In this document: in pieces, positions 8,480 to 16,138 of the stretch
Numbering within the stretch: the stretch's first letter is position 1
Layout: the number at the start of each line of letters is the position of its first letter
Notes under the pieces: model-generated
What the model was told of the DNA's origin: nothing
Databases searched by the model: none
What the model saw: the letters and a program-made list of their open reading frames with translations, nothing else
Assembly: GCF_051055405.1 (NCBI RefSeq)
Contig: NZ_CP167068.1
Span: forward strand, 1,364,001-1,428,000
Direction: 5' to 3'
DNA: 64,000 bases
Origin: Pseudolachnospira sp051055405
GTDB taxonomy: Bacteria; Bacillota; Clostridia; Lachnospirales; Lachnospiraceae
Position numbers and translations under genes: made by a program

Positions 8480-9721
8480 ATGGGCAAGACGATTATTGAA
8501 AAGATTATTGGGAGAAATACCGGTTGTGAGGCGAAAGCTGGCGATATTGTGACAGTAAATGTGGATCGGGTCATGATCCATGATATTTTCATCCCCTTTG
8601 TGGCGGAAAAATTTGAGGAGATGGGCTTTTCCAAACTTTGGGATCCGGATAAGGTGGTGTTGATTTACGATCACTTGGTACCGGCCAGCCAGGTGGATGA
8701 CACCAGGCATTTCCGGATTGGCGATGCCTTTGCGGAAAAATACGGCATGACTCACGTACACCGCTCCGACGGTATCTGCCATCAGTTGATGACGGAGGCA
8801 GGCTATGTAAAGCCGGGAGATATTGTATTTGGAACGGACAGCCATACCACCACCTACGGATGCGTGGGGGCATTTTCTACCGGCATTGGCTATACCGAGA
8901 TGGCGAGCATTCTGGGAACCGGAACGCTCTGGGTGAAGGTACCTCAGACCATCCGGGTGGAGATCGAAGGAAAGCTCCCGGAGAATGTGACTTCCAAGGA
9001 CGTGATTTTGCGGCTGATCGGGGACTTAAGAGCGGACGGAGCGACTTATCAGGCTCTGGAATTTGCCGGAAGCACCGTGGAAAATATGTCTGTGGCCAGC
9101 CGGATGACCATGGCCAATATGGCCATCGAAGGCGGCGCGAAATGCGCGCTGTTTACGCCGGATCAAAAGACGGCGGAATATTGCGGGATTGCCTTGACGG
9201 AAGCGGAGACCACCTTGGTGGGAGATCCGGACGCCGCCTATGTGCGTCGAATTTCGTACCGGGCGGAAGATTTTGTGCCGGTTCTGGCCTGTCCGTCCCA
9301 GGTAGATAATATTCATCCGGTTAAGGAATGGGCGGGGACGAAGATCGATCAGGTCTTTATCGGTTCCTGCACCAACGGAAGGCTGGAGGATTTGATGGCT
9401 GCTGCCGAGATCCTGAAAGGAAAGAAAGTGGCTCCTTTTGTGAAGCTGATCGTGACGCCGGCCAGCCGGAAGATTTACCGGGAGGCGCTGGGAAATGGAA
9501 CCCTGGCCATATTGACGGAGGCGGGCGCTATCGTTACGCATCCCGGATGCGGCCTTTGCTGCGGCCGGACCGGTGGGATTTTGACCGACGGCGAGCGGGT
9601 GGTGGCCACCAATAACCGGAACTTCCTCGGACGGATGGGAACCTCAAAGGTGGAGATTTTCCTGGCGTCGCCGAAGACCGCTGCGGCCTGCGCGGTGGCG
9701 GGGGAGATTGTAGTACCCTGA
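8480..9721 (+). CDS. LeuC/HacA-type hydro-lyase large subunit, copy 2
   Basis: 413-residue catalytic subunit with TDSHTTTYGCVGAFSTGIG, the canonical GSCTNGRLEDL and the remaining cluster cysteines in HPGCGLCCG. It matches the LeuC/HacA/dimethylmalate-dehydratase branch better than copy 1. A GGAGGA site precedes the ATG. It ends the hydro-lyase operon; a hairpin with a T run follows at 9778. The two pairs and the adjacent Crp-like regulator look more like a controlled acid-metabolism unit than leucine synthesis. Confidence 0.88.
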   Translation: MGKTIIEKIIGRNTGCEAKAGDIVTVNVDRVMIHDIFIPFVAEKFEEMGFSKLWDPDKVVLIYDHLVPASQVDDTRHFRIGDAFAEKYGMTHVHRSDGICHQLMTEAGYVKPGDIVFGTDSHTTTYGCVGAFSTGIGYTEMASILGTGTLWVKVPQTIRVEIEGKLPENVTSKDVILRLIGDLRADGATYQALEFAGSTVENMSVASRMTMANMAIEGGAKCALFTPDQKTAEYCGIALTEAETTLVGDPDAAYVRRISYRAEDFVPVLACPSQVDNIHPVKEWAGTKIDQVFIGSCTNGRLEDLMAAAEILKGKKVAPFVKLIVTPASRKIYREALGNGTLAILTEAGAIVTHPGCGLCCGRTGGILTDGERVVATNNRNFLGRMGTSKVEIFLASPKTAAACAVAGEIVVP

Positions 9722-9777
9722 GTAGGAGTGGAAAAATTATTTTGATAGGCAGATGGTAAGGCATTGATAGGAAAATA

Positions 9778-9832
9778 GGGCGGGATATTTTGTATGGCTT
9801 CGGAGGAAGTGCAAAATATTCTGTCCTTTTTA
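9778..9832 (+). terminator. Probable terminator of the hydro-lyase operon
   Basis: The left arm from 9778 (core GGATATTTTGTA) pairs with GCAAAATATTCTGTCC (9811-9826), including G-U pairs, and is followed by TTTTTATTT. It abuts the one-armed repeat copy at 9841. Confidence 0.6.
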
Positions 9833-9840
9833 TTTCATCG

Positions 9841-9915
9841 GATTCGATTGTCAAAAGGGCTCTGTGGGAAACGGGTCGAAATATTCTGTAGAGTTTCGGA
9901 ATCTGAGAAGTAAAG
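9841..9915 (+). repeat. Truncated, one-armed copy of the GGTCTCTGTGGG repeat
   Basis: GATTCGATTGTCAAAAGGG, CTCTGTGGGAAACGGGTCG, AAATATTCTGTAGAGTTTCGG and AATCTGAGAAGTA follow the order of the left arm of the full elements at 50891 and 62223. No matching right arm is seen, so this is a decayed half-element. Confidence 0.75.
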
Positions 9916-10023
9916 CGAGTCCTTTCGGGCGGCGGGAACTTTATAGGATAATAATTTCTAAAATTAACGGTAAATAATAAAGTAAAAAAGATAAAAAAAG
10001 AAAATTTAAACGTAAATTGTAGA

Positions 10024-10052
10024 TTGACATTTAAATAAAAATGATATAAAAT
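10024..10052 (+). promoter_or_regulatory. Consensus-like promoter in AT-rich DNA upstream of the CHAT gene set
   Basis: TTGACA (10024-10029), 17-base spacer, TAAAAT (10047-10052), in a very AT-rich stretch. If used it would give a leader of about 350 nt before the gene at 10414. Confidence 0.5.
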
Positions 10053-10413
10053 AAAATTAAAAAAATTCAACATTAGTAATTATTAATTTCTAGCATCTAT
10101 TGGTATCTCATCTTCACTTTTAGGACTTTTAGCAGGACGTAACAGAGTTAGCAGCCCAAGCATCATCCATTTTTCTTTGAACAGAATCCACGAAATTTGT
10201 TTTTTATAAATAAGGCAGAGGGGTAGTATGATATCTGAATAAACGTAAAATGTAAATCTTGTAAAGATAAGAATAGCAATCATGTACTTCAAAAAAGGGA
10301 TGGAGGTGATTCCATTGGGAAAATAAGGAGATGAGAGAATCGAATAAGGAAAGTTTTGCGGACATTTTGAATAAATGGTTTTAAAACCAGGGATAAAGAG
10401 AAAAGGAGGTAAT
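10053..10413 (+). other. Long gene-poor leader region
   Basis: No convincing gene lies here on the plus strand. Two tiny reading frames have ribosome-site-like sequences: a 17-codon frame starting at the ATG after AAGGAG near 10331, ending at 10383, and an 8-codon frame just before it. They could be leader peptides or relics. The minus strand holds a possible gene remnant (10083-10283). Confidence 0.3.
10083..10283 (-). pseudogene. Possible remnant of a small membrane protein
   Basis: A 66-codon frame with one or two hydrophobic stretches and a believable polar C-terminus (RPAKSPKSEDEIPIDARN). No clear ribosome site or promoter is seen, and the open frame continues upstream into the start of the next gene on the opposite strand. 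It may be the 3' end of a decayed membrane-protein gene. Weak call. Confidence 0.22.
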
Positions 10414-11256
10414 ATGCAAAAACGGTTTCTTTGGATTTTAACAGGAGTATTGATTAGTTTTGGAATCATTTCTGTCATCGGGATGAATCGAAGCATAGAA
10501 GCGGCAAAAATTCAGGAAATGGAGCAGGAATGTTCTGATGTGGTGCCATATACATCTCTTACGGAAAAGGGAGAGGTTCCAACTCTCAAGTATCAGGGCG
10601 TGGTCAAAAGTTCGGATGAATTAAACGCGGGATTGTCTAAGTTTACAGACGGAACGTTTCACTATTATTATGATTCCGCGATGAACGGGCTGAAAAAGAT
10701 TGAAAAGATATCGGATATCGATTTTCAGGCCCAGGCGTTGGAGAAAGAAGAGATTTTGAAAGCGGCGGACGGGCTGTTGCAGCATGCACAGGAGGAAAGC
10801 GTGCTGGAAAACTGCGAGAAAACTGTGCAGGAAGCGAGCGATCATCTGTCCTATACGATCGACTATACCTATGTAAAAGACGGAGAGAGGATTCCGGCGG
10901 CCAGCATTATATACTTGTACGACGGAACTTTGTTCAGCGCGTTTTTCCACAATTTGGACATCATAAATGAGGCGATTGATCTGACCGTGATTTCGAAGGA
11001 TGAGGCGTGGAAGCTGGCGAAGGATGAGGCGGAATCGTTTATCAAAAGACGCGTTCCGAATAAAGTTCAGAATATCACGTTAGAAGCGGAAGAATTAAAT
11101 TGCGAGCGGTTTTATGCCCCTAATTATAAAAAGCATTGTTGGATATGTACGCTATCCTATGAATTGGAAGAAAACGATCCGTTTCCATTCTATTTTGAAA
11201 TATTAGTAGATATACAGACGGGAGAGATTGTAGAGAATGCGAACAACTATACCTGA
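10414..11256 (+). CDS. Membrane-anchored protein with PepSY-like C-terminus
   Basis: 280 residues from the ATG at 10414, which follows AAAGGAGGT. An N-terminal hydrophobic segment (about residues 5-24) acts as signal or anchor; the rest is predicted outside the cell. The C-terminal third, with SKDEAWKLAKDEAESF and the closing DIQTGEIVENANN, resembles a PepSY/YpeB-type repeat, a fold often found in inhibitors or chaperones of secreted peptidases. The secreted CHAT-fold protein starts 19 bases downstream, so a role in restraining or folding it is a reasonable inference. I do not recognise a named family for the whole protein. Confidence 0.7.
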   Translation: MQKRFLWILTGVLISFGIISVIGMNRSIEAAKIQEMEQECSDVVPYTSLTEKGEVPTLKYQGVVKSSDELNAGLSKFTDGTFHYYYDSAMNGLKKIEKISDIDFQAQALEKEEILKAADGLLQHAQEESVLENCEKTVQEASDHLSYTIDYTYVKDGERIPAASIIYLYDGTLFSAFFHNLDIINEAIDLTVISKDEAWKLAKDEAESFIKRRVPNKVQNITLEAEELNCERFYAPNYKKHCWICTLSYELEENDPFPFYFEILVDIQTGEIVENANNYT

Positions 11257-11275
11257 ATAAGAGGAGAAAAACAGC

Positions 11276-11935
11276 ATGAAAAAAAGAAAAATAGGGAAAT
11301 ATTTACTTAGCGTTATGATGTGTTTTAGCCTTTTGTTTGGATATGGGCAGGAGCTACATGCGGTTACGGGAGCGGCGAAGCTTTATTATTTTACGGGTGG
11401 AGGCGATTGCTTGGGGCCGGGAAGCACTTCGTCCATCAAAAGCCGGCTGAGTGGGATGGAATACAGCGCAGTGCGCTATTCGAATTCGAGTAAAAGCACA
11501 GTTCTAAATGCTTTCGGCTCCAGCAAAGTCTTTCACATTCTGACGCACGGTTCTGCAGGGAGGTTTTCTATTGGAGATACATCGAATAATATTCGGATTA
11601 CGTACAGTGAGATCCAATCCAAATATAGCTCTCTGTCGAATCTGAAATTTGTATTTCTTGAAGCGTGCAGCGTTGCCGCAAATTCAAATATGCAGGACAC
11701 TTTAAAAAGCTTGGGAGTATCTTCGTCCCTGGCATTTAAAGATACGATTACCGCGGGCACGGACAGCGATGGAATCCACTATTATGCGAACCGTGTGTAC
11801 TACTATCTGGCGCAGGGCCGTACCACCAGCTATGCGGCTCTCAAGGCAAAGGCGGAGACGTATGAGAAATATGCCAAATATTATGGGAGCGATTCCTACA
11901 GCATTTATGGGATAGATACAAAATTGATCGGGTAG
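11276..11935 (+). CDS. Secreted CHAT/caspase-fold (clan CD) peptidase-like protein
   Basis: 219 residues with a signal peptide (KKRK then a hydrophobic core, probable cleavage after LHA near residue 29). The mature part shows the clan CD dyad: His91-Gly92 in VFHILTHGSAG, and Cys131 after a hydrophobic strand in FVFLEACSVA. Further on, the segment YYYLAQGRTTSYAALKAKAE matches the C-terminal signature of CHAT domains. CHAT proteins are usually cytoplasmic; secretion is unusual. RBS AAGAGGAG. It sits between the PepSY-like membrane protein and a lipoprotein. Substrate unknown; peptidase activity is inferred from the dyad. Confidence 0.72.
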   Translation: MKKRKIGKYLLSVMMCFSLLFGYGQELHAVTGAAKLYYFTGGGDCLGPGSTSSIKSRLSGMEYSAVRYSNSSKSTVLNAFGSSKVFHILTHGSAGRFSIGDTSNNIRITYSEIQSKYSSLSNLKFVFLEACSVAANSNMQDTLKSLGVSSSLAFKDTITAGTDSDGIHYYANRVYYYLAQGRTTSYAALKAKAETYEKYAKYYGSDSYSIYGIDTKLIG

Positions 11936-11942
11936 TTTTTGA

Positions 11943-11982
11943 GCCAAGGGCAAAGTCCTGTTTCGGGATTTATGCCCTTGGC
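11943..11982 (+). terminator. Hairpin after the CHAT-fold gene
   Basis: Perfect 10-bp arms GCCAAGGGCA (11943-11952) and TGCCCTTGGC (11973-11982). The T run after it is poor, so it may be a weak terminator or an mRNA-stabilising hairpin before the lipoprotein gene. Confidence 0.5.
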
Positions 11983-12060
11983 TTTGCCGGAATAAAACTG
12001 TATCACCTTCTAGCGGAAGATATACGGCAGGAGCAGCGTAGGATAAAGCAGGGAGGGAAA

Positions 12061-12564
12061 ATGAAAAAACAAGTGGTGTTTATGATGATTGGTATGGCAA
12101 TTCTTTTTTCCGGATGCCAGCAGGAAAGAAATACTCGTGAAGAGGATAAAATATCTGTTTATGAATTCATGGATCCGGATCAAATTATCTTAGAACAATA
12201 TGGAAATAAAAGGGAAATCGATCAATCAGAGGAAGTATATGAAAAAATATTGCAGGAAATTCAAACAAATTGGGGATTAAATCCCCTGGGAGAAAAACCT
12301 GAATCTCCGATTTATTTTCTGATGGCGCTTGACGGGGAGGTTCCCTTTTGTGAATATCCGGCGGTGGTATACTGTAAATATGAAACTCCGCGTATAGACT
12401 ACAAAGGAAAATCCTATGATTCTTTGGCATTTTTTCCTCTGGGCAGCCCGGAGGGTGAGGAAGTAGAGTTCTTCGCATTTGGACTGGGTGAAGATTACTG
12501 GCATAGAACCTTGTATTATTATCACTACACGGAAGAGTTTGGAAACATAATAAATGATATTTGA
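12061..12564 (+). CDS. Small lipoprotein of unknown function
   Basis: 167 residues. MKKQ is followed by a hydrophobic segment and the lipobox LFSGC, so the mature protein starts at Cys19 and is attached to the outer face of the membrane. The mature part is acidic and aromatic-rich and ends in a cluster of Tyr/His (RTLYYYHYTEEF). I do not recognise the domain. RBS AGGGAGGG. It lies 125 bases after the CHAT-fold gene on the same strand and could belong to the same functional set. Confidence 0.65.
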   Translation: MKKQVVFMMIGMAILFSGCQQERNTREEDKISVYEFMDPDQIILEQYGNKREIDQSEEVYEKILQEIQTNWGLNPLGEKPESPIYFLMALDGEVPFCEYPAVVYCKYETPRIDYKGKSYDSLAFFPLGSPEGEEVEFFAFGLGEDYWHRTLYYYHYTEEFGNIINDI

Positions 12565-12817
12565 ATTTGGAAGATGTAGCGGAATACGTTTGGTTCAAAG
12601 TTTTGTACATTGACTTGTTGGTGAGAGGTTGTCCTGAAAGTGAAATTCAGTGATAGCCTTTTTAATTTTATGCTTGACGAGATCGTAGAAGAAGTTTATC
12701 CTTATGGAAGTAGATAGAACTGTGGACAGAGATATTTATGACCACGGATATTGTGGGGAAGAAAAGAGGAATCATATTCTGTAGAATTCAGATACAGGCA
12801 ACAATAAGGAGGAAAGA

Positions 12818-13834
12818 ATGGCGATTTTAGTGACGGGCGGCGCTGGCTATATTGGAAGCCACACCTGCGTGGAACTGTTAAATGAAGGGTATGAAGTGAT
12901 TGTCATCGATAACCTGTGTAATTCCAGCAAAAAGGCCATCGATCGAGTGGAAGAGATCACGGGAAAAAACCTGACCTTTTATGAGACGGACGTGCTGGAT
13001 CGGGAAGCGTTAAACAGAATTTTCGACGCGAGAAAAATTGACGCGGTGATCCACTTCGCCGGCCTAAAAGCCGTCGGAGAATCGGTGGAAAAGCCGTGGG
13101 AGTATTACTATAATAATATAACCGGCACGCTGGTTCTCTGCGACGTGATGCGTCAGCACGGTGTCAAAAATATTGTGTTTAGCTCTTCGGCCACCGTTTA
13201 TGGAAATCCCGCTTTTGTTCCGATTACGGAAGAGTGTCCGAAAGGCGAGATTACAAATCCTTACGGCCAGACCAAAGGAATGTTGGAACAGATCTTGATG
13301 GATTTGCATCGGGCGGATTCTGAGTGGAACGTGGTTTTACTTCGTTATTTTAATCCGATTGGCGCACACAAAAGCGGGCGGATTGGGGAAGACCCGAAGG
13401 GGATTCCCAATAACCTGGTTCCCTATATCGCCCAGGTGGCGGTGGGAAAGCTTCCCTGCCTCGGCGTGTTTGGGAATGATTATGATACGCCGGATGGGAC
13501 TGGCGTACGGGACTATATCCATGTGGTAGATCTGGCGATAGGACATGTGAAAGCGATCAGGAGGCTGGAAGACAAAGAGGGCGTCAGCATTTACAATCTA
13601 GGGACAGGCAATGGTTACAGCGTGCTTCAAGTCGTCAAAGCTTATGAAAAAGCGTGCGGAAAGCAGATTCCTTATGAGATCAAACCCCGCAGAGCCGGAG
13701 ACATCGCCACTTGCTACGCTGATCCTTCTAAAGCAGAACGCGAACTGGGTTGGACGGCAACTTATGGCATTGAAGAAATGTGTGAAGATTCCTGGAGATG
13801 GCAGTCGACGAATCCAGACGGATATCGCTCGTAA
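12818..13834 (+). CDS. galE: UDP-glucose 4-epimerase GalE
   Basis: Short-chain dehydrogenase/reductase enzyme that interconverts UDP-glucose and UDP-galactose. 338 residues, the typical length. NAD-binding GGAGYIGSH at 7-15; the active-site serine lies in SSSATVYG and the YxxxK pair in YGQTKGML. Substrate-loop elements LRYFNPIGAH and RDYIHVVDLA are intact. A clear AAGGAGG site precedes the ATG. It stands alone: a 253-base gap upstream and a structured repeat downstream. Confidence 0.96.
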   Translation: MAILVTGGAGYIGSHTCVELLNEGYEVIVIDNLCNSSKKAIDRVEEITGKNLTFYETDVLDREALNRIFDARKIDAVIHFAGLKAVGESVEKPWEYYYNNITGTLVLCDVMRQHGVKNIVFSSSATVYGNPAFVPITEECPKGEITNPYGQTKGMLEQILMDLHRADSEWNVVLLRYFNPIGAHKSGRIGEDPKGIPNNLVPYIAQVAVGKLPCLGVFGNDYDTPDGTGVRDYIHVVDLAIGHVKAIRRLEDKEGVSIYNLGTGNGYSVLQVVKAYEKACGKQIPYEIKPRRAGDIATCYADPSKAERELGWTATYGIEEMCEDSWRWQSTNPDGYRS

Positions 13835-13904
13835 AATTGCGAAGAAATGATTGATTTCTGCGCCGGGATTTAGTATAGTTTACTATGAAAGTTCCGGACG
13901 GCAG

Positions 13905-13942
13905 CCATACGTAGAACCATGGCAGCATGGTTCTACGTATGG
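13905..13942. repeat. Perfect 17-bp inverted repeat leading into a structured repeat element
   Basis: CCATACGTAGAACCATG (13905-13921) and its exact complement (13926-13942) flank a 4-base loop. It lies just upstream of the conserved element at 13959, as long hairpins do in the 33.9-34.3 kb copies, and may end galE transcription. Confidence 0.7.
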
Positions 13943-13958
13943 ATATCGGACGGACTGA

Positions 13959-14037
13959 CCCGTATGAGCAAGTAGGGCGATAGCCCGGATTGCGAATACG
14001 GGGAAGGGATTGCGAGAGTCCGAAGGACGAAGCAATC
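13959..14037 (+). repeat. Structured dispersed element, copy 1 (between galE and plsX)
   Basis: About 80 nt built of three stems. P1 pairs CCCGTAT (13959-13965) with ATACGGG (13996-14002). P2 is GGGC-GATA-GCCC (13975-13986). P3 is GATTGC (14008-14013) with GCAATC (14032-14037), enclosing GTCC-GAA-GGAC. The single strands GAGCAAG and GGATTGCGA are identical in all three copies, while stems change by compensatory substitutions. Function unknown; it precedes plsX by about 80 bases. Confidence 0.75.
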
Positions 14038-14117
14038 AACTTTCAAAGAAAACGTAGCGTAGCGCGAATCAACACAGAATAAATAATCCCTTTGTAGATC
14101 ACCATTAGGAGTAATAT

Positions 14118-15131
14118 ATGGAAGAGTTGACAAGAGTTGCCGTCGATGCGATGGGCGGCGACAACGCACCGGAAGAAATCGTAAAAGGCGCGGTGGAAGC
14201 AGTAAACAAAAGTGAAAAAGTTCAGGTTTTTCTGGTTGGGCAGGAAGAAGTAGTAAAGAAGCATCTGACAGCGTATACCTATGACAAGGAACGTCTTACC
14301 GTGGTCAACGCTGCCGAGGTGATTGAGACAGGGGAACCTCCGGTACACGCTATCCGCAGAAAGAAAGATTCCTCCATTGTAGTAGGCGAGAAGTTGGTGA
14401 GAGAGAAAAATGCGGACGCTTTTGTCTCTGCCGGCAGTACAGGCGCTGTTTTGGTGGGCGGTCAACTGGTGGTAGGACGCATTCGCGGAATCGAGCGGAC
14501 GCCTATCGCTACGCTTATTCCCACGACCAAAGGGGTATCCCTCCTGATTGACAGCGGCGCTAACGTAGACGCCCGCAGCAGTCATCTGATTCAGTTTGCA
14601 CGGATGGGCTCCCTCTATATGGAGCATGTGATGGGAGTAAAATCTCCCCGTGTCGCCATTGTGAACGTGGGGCTTGAGGAAGAAAAAGGAAACGCGCTGG
14701 TAAAGGAAACCTATCCACTTTTAAAAGAATGTACAGATCTCAATTTTATCGGAAGTATAGAGGCGAGAGAAATTCCCAATGGCTATGCGGACGTGATTGT
14801 CTGCGAGGCGTTCACCGGAAATGTGATTTTAAAGCTTTACGAAGGTACGGCGGGGGCCTTGGTAGGGATGATCAAAGAGAGCATGATGAGCAGTTTTCGC
14901 TCCAAATTAGGCGCTCTTTTGGTAAAACCGGCGCTGAAAAGGACACTAAAGAAATTGGATGCCAGCGAATATGGCGGGGCGCCGCTTCTAGGGCTCAACG
15001 GCCTGGTGGTAAAGACCCATGGCAGCTCCAAATCAAAAGAGATCTGCAATTCCATATTGCAGTGCATCACATTTAAAGAACAGCATATAACCGAGAAAAT
15101 CGAATCGATATTGGCAAAAAAAGAAGGTTAA
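14118..15131 (+). CDS. plsX: Phosphate acyltransferase PlsX
   Basis: Makes acyl-phosphate from acyl-ACP, the first step of phospholipid synthesis in Firmicutes. 337 residues. Signatures: VAVDAMGGDNAPEEIVKGA near the N-terminus, SAGSTGAVL, DSGANVD and CEAFTGNVILK. It heads the conserved run plsX-acpP-rnc-smc-ftsY. RBS TAGGAG. A structured repeat sits directly upstream in place of the rpmF gene often found there. Confidence 0.96.
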   Translation: MEELTRVAVDAMGGDNAPEEIVKGAVEAVNKSEKVQVFLVGQEEVVKKHLTAYTYDKERLTVVNAAEVIETGEPPVHAIRRKKDSSIVVGEKLVREKNADAFVSAGSTGAVLVGGQLVVGRIRGIERTPIATLIPTTKGVSLLIDSGANVDARSSHLIQFARMGSLYMEHVMGVKSPRVAIVNVGLEEEKGNALVKETYPLLKECTDLNFIGSIEAREIPNGYADVIVCEAFTGNVILKLYEGTAGALVGMIKESMMSSFRSKLGALLVKPALKRTLKKLDASEYGGAPLLGLNGLVVKTHGSSKSKEICNSILQCITFKEQHITEKIESILAKKEG

Positions 15132-15144
15132 AGGAGGTATCGAA

Positions 15145-15375
15145 ATGGAATTTGAAAAAATTCAGGAGATCATTGCCGCTGTGTTGAAGATTGAACCGGA
15201 GCAAATCACCCCGGAGAAGTCCTTTGAGGATGATTTGGGCGCGGATTCTCTGGATCGCGTGGAGATCATCATGCAGTTAGAAGATGAGCTGGGCGTGGAG
15301 ATTCCGGACGAGGTAGCGGAGAACATCAAGACCGTAGGCGATGCAATGGAAGAAATTCGGAAAGTAAACGGTTGA
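15145..15375 (+). CDS. acpP: Acyl carrier protein AcpP
   Basis: 76-residue acidic helical protein carrying fatty-acyl intermediates. The phosphopantetheine attachment serine is in GADSLDRVE (Ser36). Strong site AAAGGAGGT. It begins 13 bases after plsX, whose substrate it carries, and precedes rnc. Confidence 0.97.
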   Translation: MEFEKIQEIIAAVLKIEPEQITPEKSFEDDLGADSLDRVEIIMQLEDELGVEIPDEVAENIKTVGDAMEEIRKVNG

Positions 15376-15457
15376 GATTAAGACGATTGCCAAAAAGCGG
15401 ATGTAACGGCTGCTTGCGCATGCAGGCGGCCGTTCCCCGTAAGAAAGGAAGTGTCGG

Positions 15458-16129
15458 ATGGAAACACTGGAACAAAAAATGGGATATGTGTTTCAGAACA
15501 GGGCTTTGCTGCGCCAGGCCCTGATGCACAGTTCCTATGTCAATGAGCATCATATGAGCCGGCATGAGTGCAACGAGAGGCTGGAATTTTTGGGGGATGC
15601 GGTGCTGGAACTTTCCTCTAGCCAGTTTCTATATGAAAAGTATCCGGATTTTCCGGAAGGAGAATTGACAAAACTGCGGGCCAGTATCGTCTGTGAGCCG
15701 ACTTTGGCGGATTGTGCGGAGACTTTGGCCCTTGGGAAAGAACTACTGATGGGGCATGGAGAAGAGCGCACAGGCGGACGGGAAAAAGCGTCGCTGCTCT
15801 CCGACGCGCTGGAAGCAGTCATTGGCGCAATCTATTTGGATGGTGGTTTTGCTAATGCGAAAGAGTTTGTGGAGCGTTTTATTTTAAACGACATCGAACA
15901 TAAAAAACTCTTTTTTGATAGCAAGACTATCCTGCAGGAATTGGTTCAGAGACAGGAATTAGGAGAGCTTTCCTATGAATTGTTGGAAACAGAAGGTCCA
16001 GACCATTGCAAGGTATTTACCTCCTGTGTGAAAATTCAGGGGAAGAAAGCCGGCGTGGGGACCGGACGAAATAAAAAATTGTCGGAACAGGCAGCGGCCT
16101 ACGAGGCAATCCGCAAACTGGGACAATAG
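15458..16129 (+). CDS. rnc: Ribonuclease III
   Basis: Double-stranded-RNA endonuclease for rRNA and mRNA processing. 223 residues. The nuclease signature NERLEFLGDAVLELSSS appears near residue 40, with the second acidic site in LLSDALEAVIGAIYLDGG. A C-terminal dsRNA-binding domain starts at about 150 and ends in KKLSEQAAAYEAIRKLG. RBS GAAAGGAAG. Lies between acpP and smc as in many Firmicutes. Confidence 0.97.
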   Translation: METLEQKMGYVFQNRALLRQALMHSSYVNEHHMSRHECNERLEFLGDAVLELSSSQFLYEKYPDFPEGELTKLRASIVCEPTLADCAETLALGKELLMGHGEERTGGREKASLLSDALEAVIGAIYLDGGFANAKEFVERFILNDIEHKKLFFDSKTILQELVQRQELGELSYELLETEGPDHCKVFTSCVKIQGKKAGVGTGRNKKLSEQAAAYEAIRKLGQ

Positions 16130-16138
16130 GAGTGAATT

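Noticed and set aside
6224..9721. Reading the two pairs as leucine-biosynthesis leuCD
   Set aside because: No leuA, leuB or ilv genes adjoin, there are two pairs, and a Crp-like regulator is beside them; the substrate is left open.
9534..10073. Long minus-strand frame of 179 codons after the second LeuC-type gene
   Set aside because: It runs through a terminator, a repeat arm and AT-rich DNA into the end of the hydro-lyase gene; no ribosome site or domain.
13728..14169. Minus-strand frames across the galE-plsX gap
   Set aside because: Same cause: they read through the structured element and lack ribosome sites.
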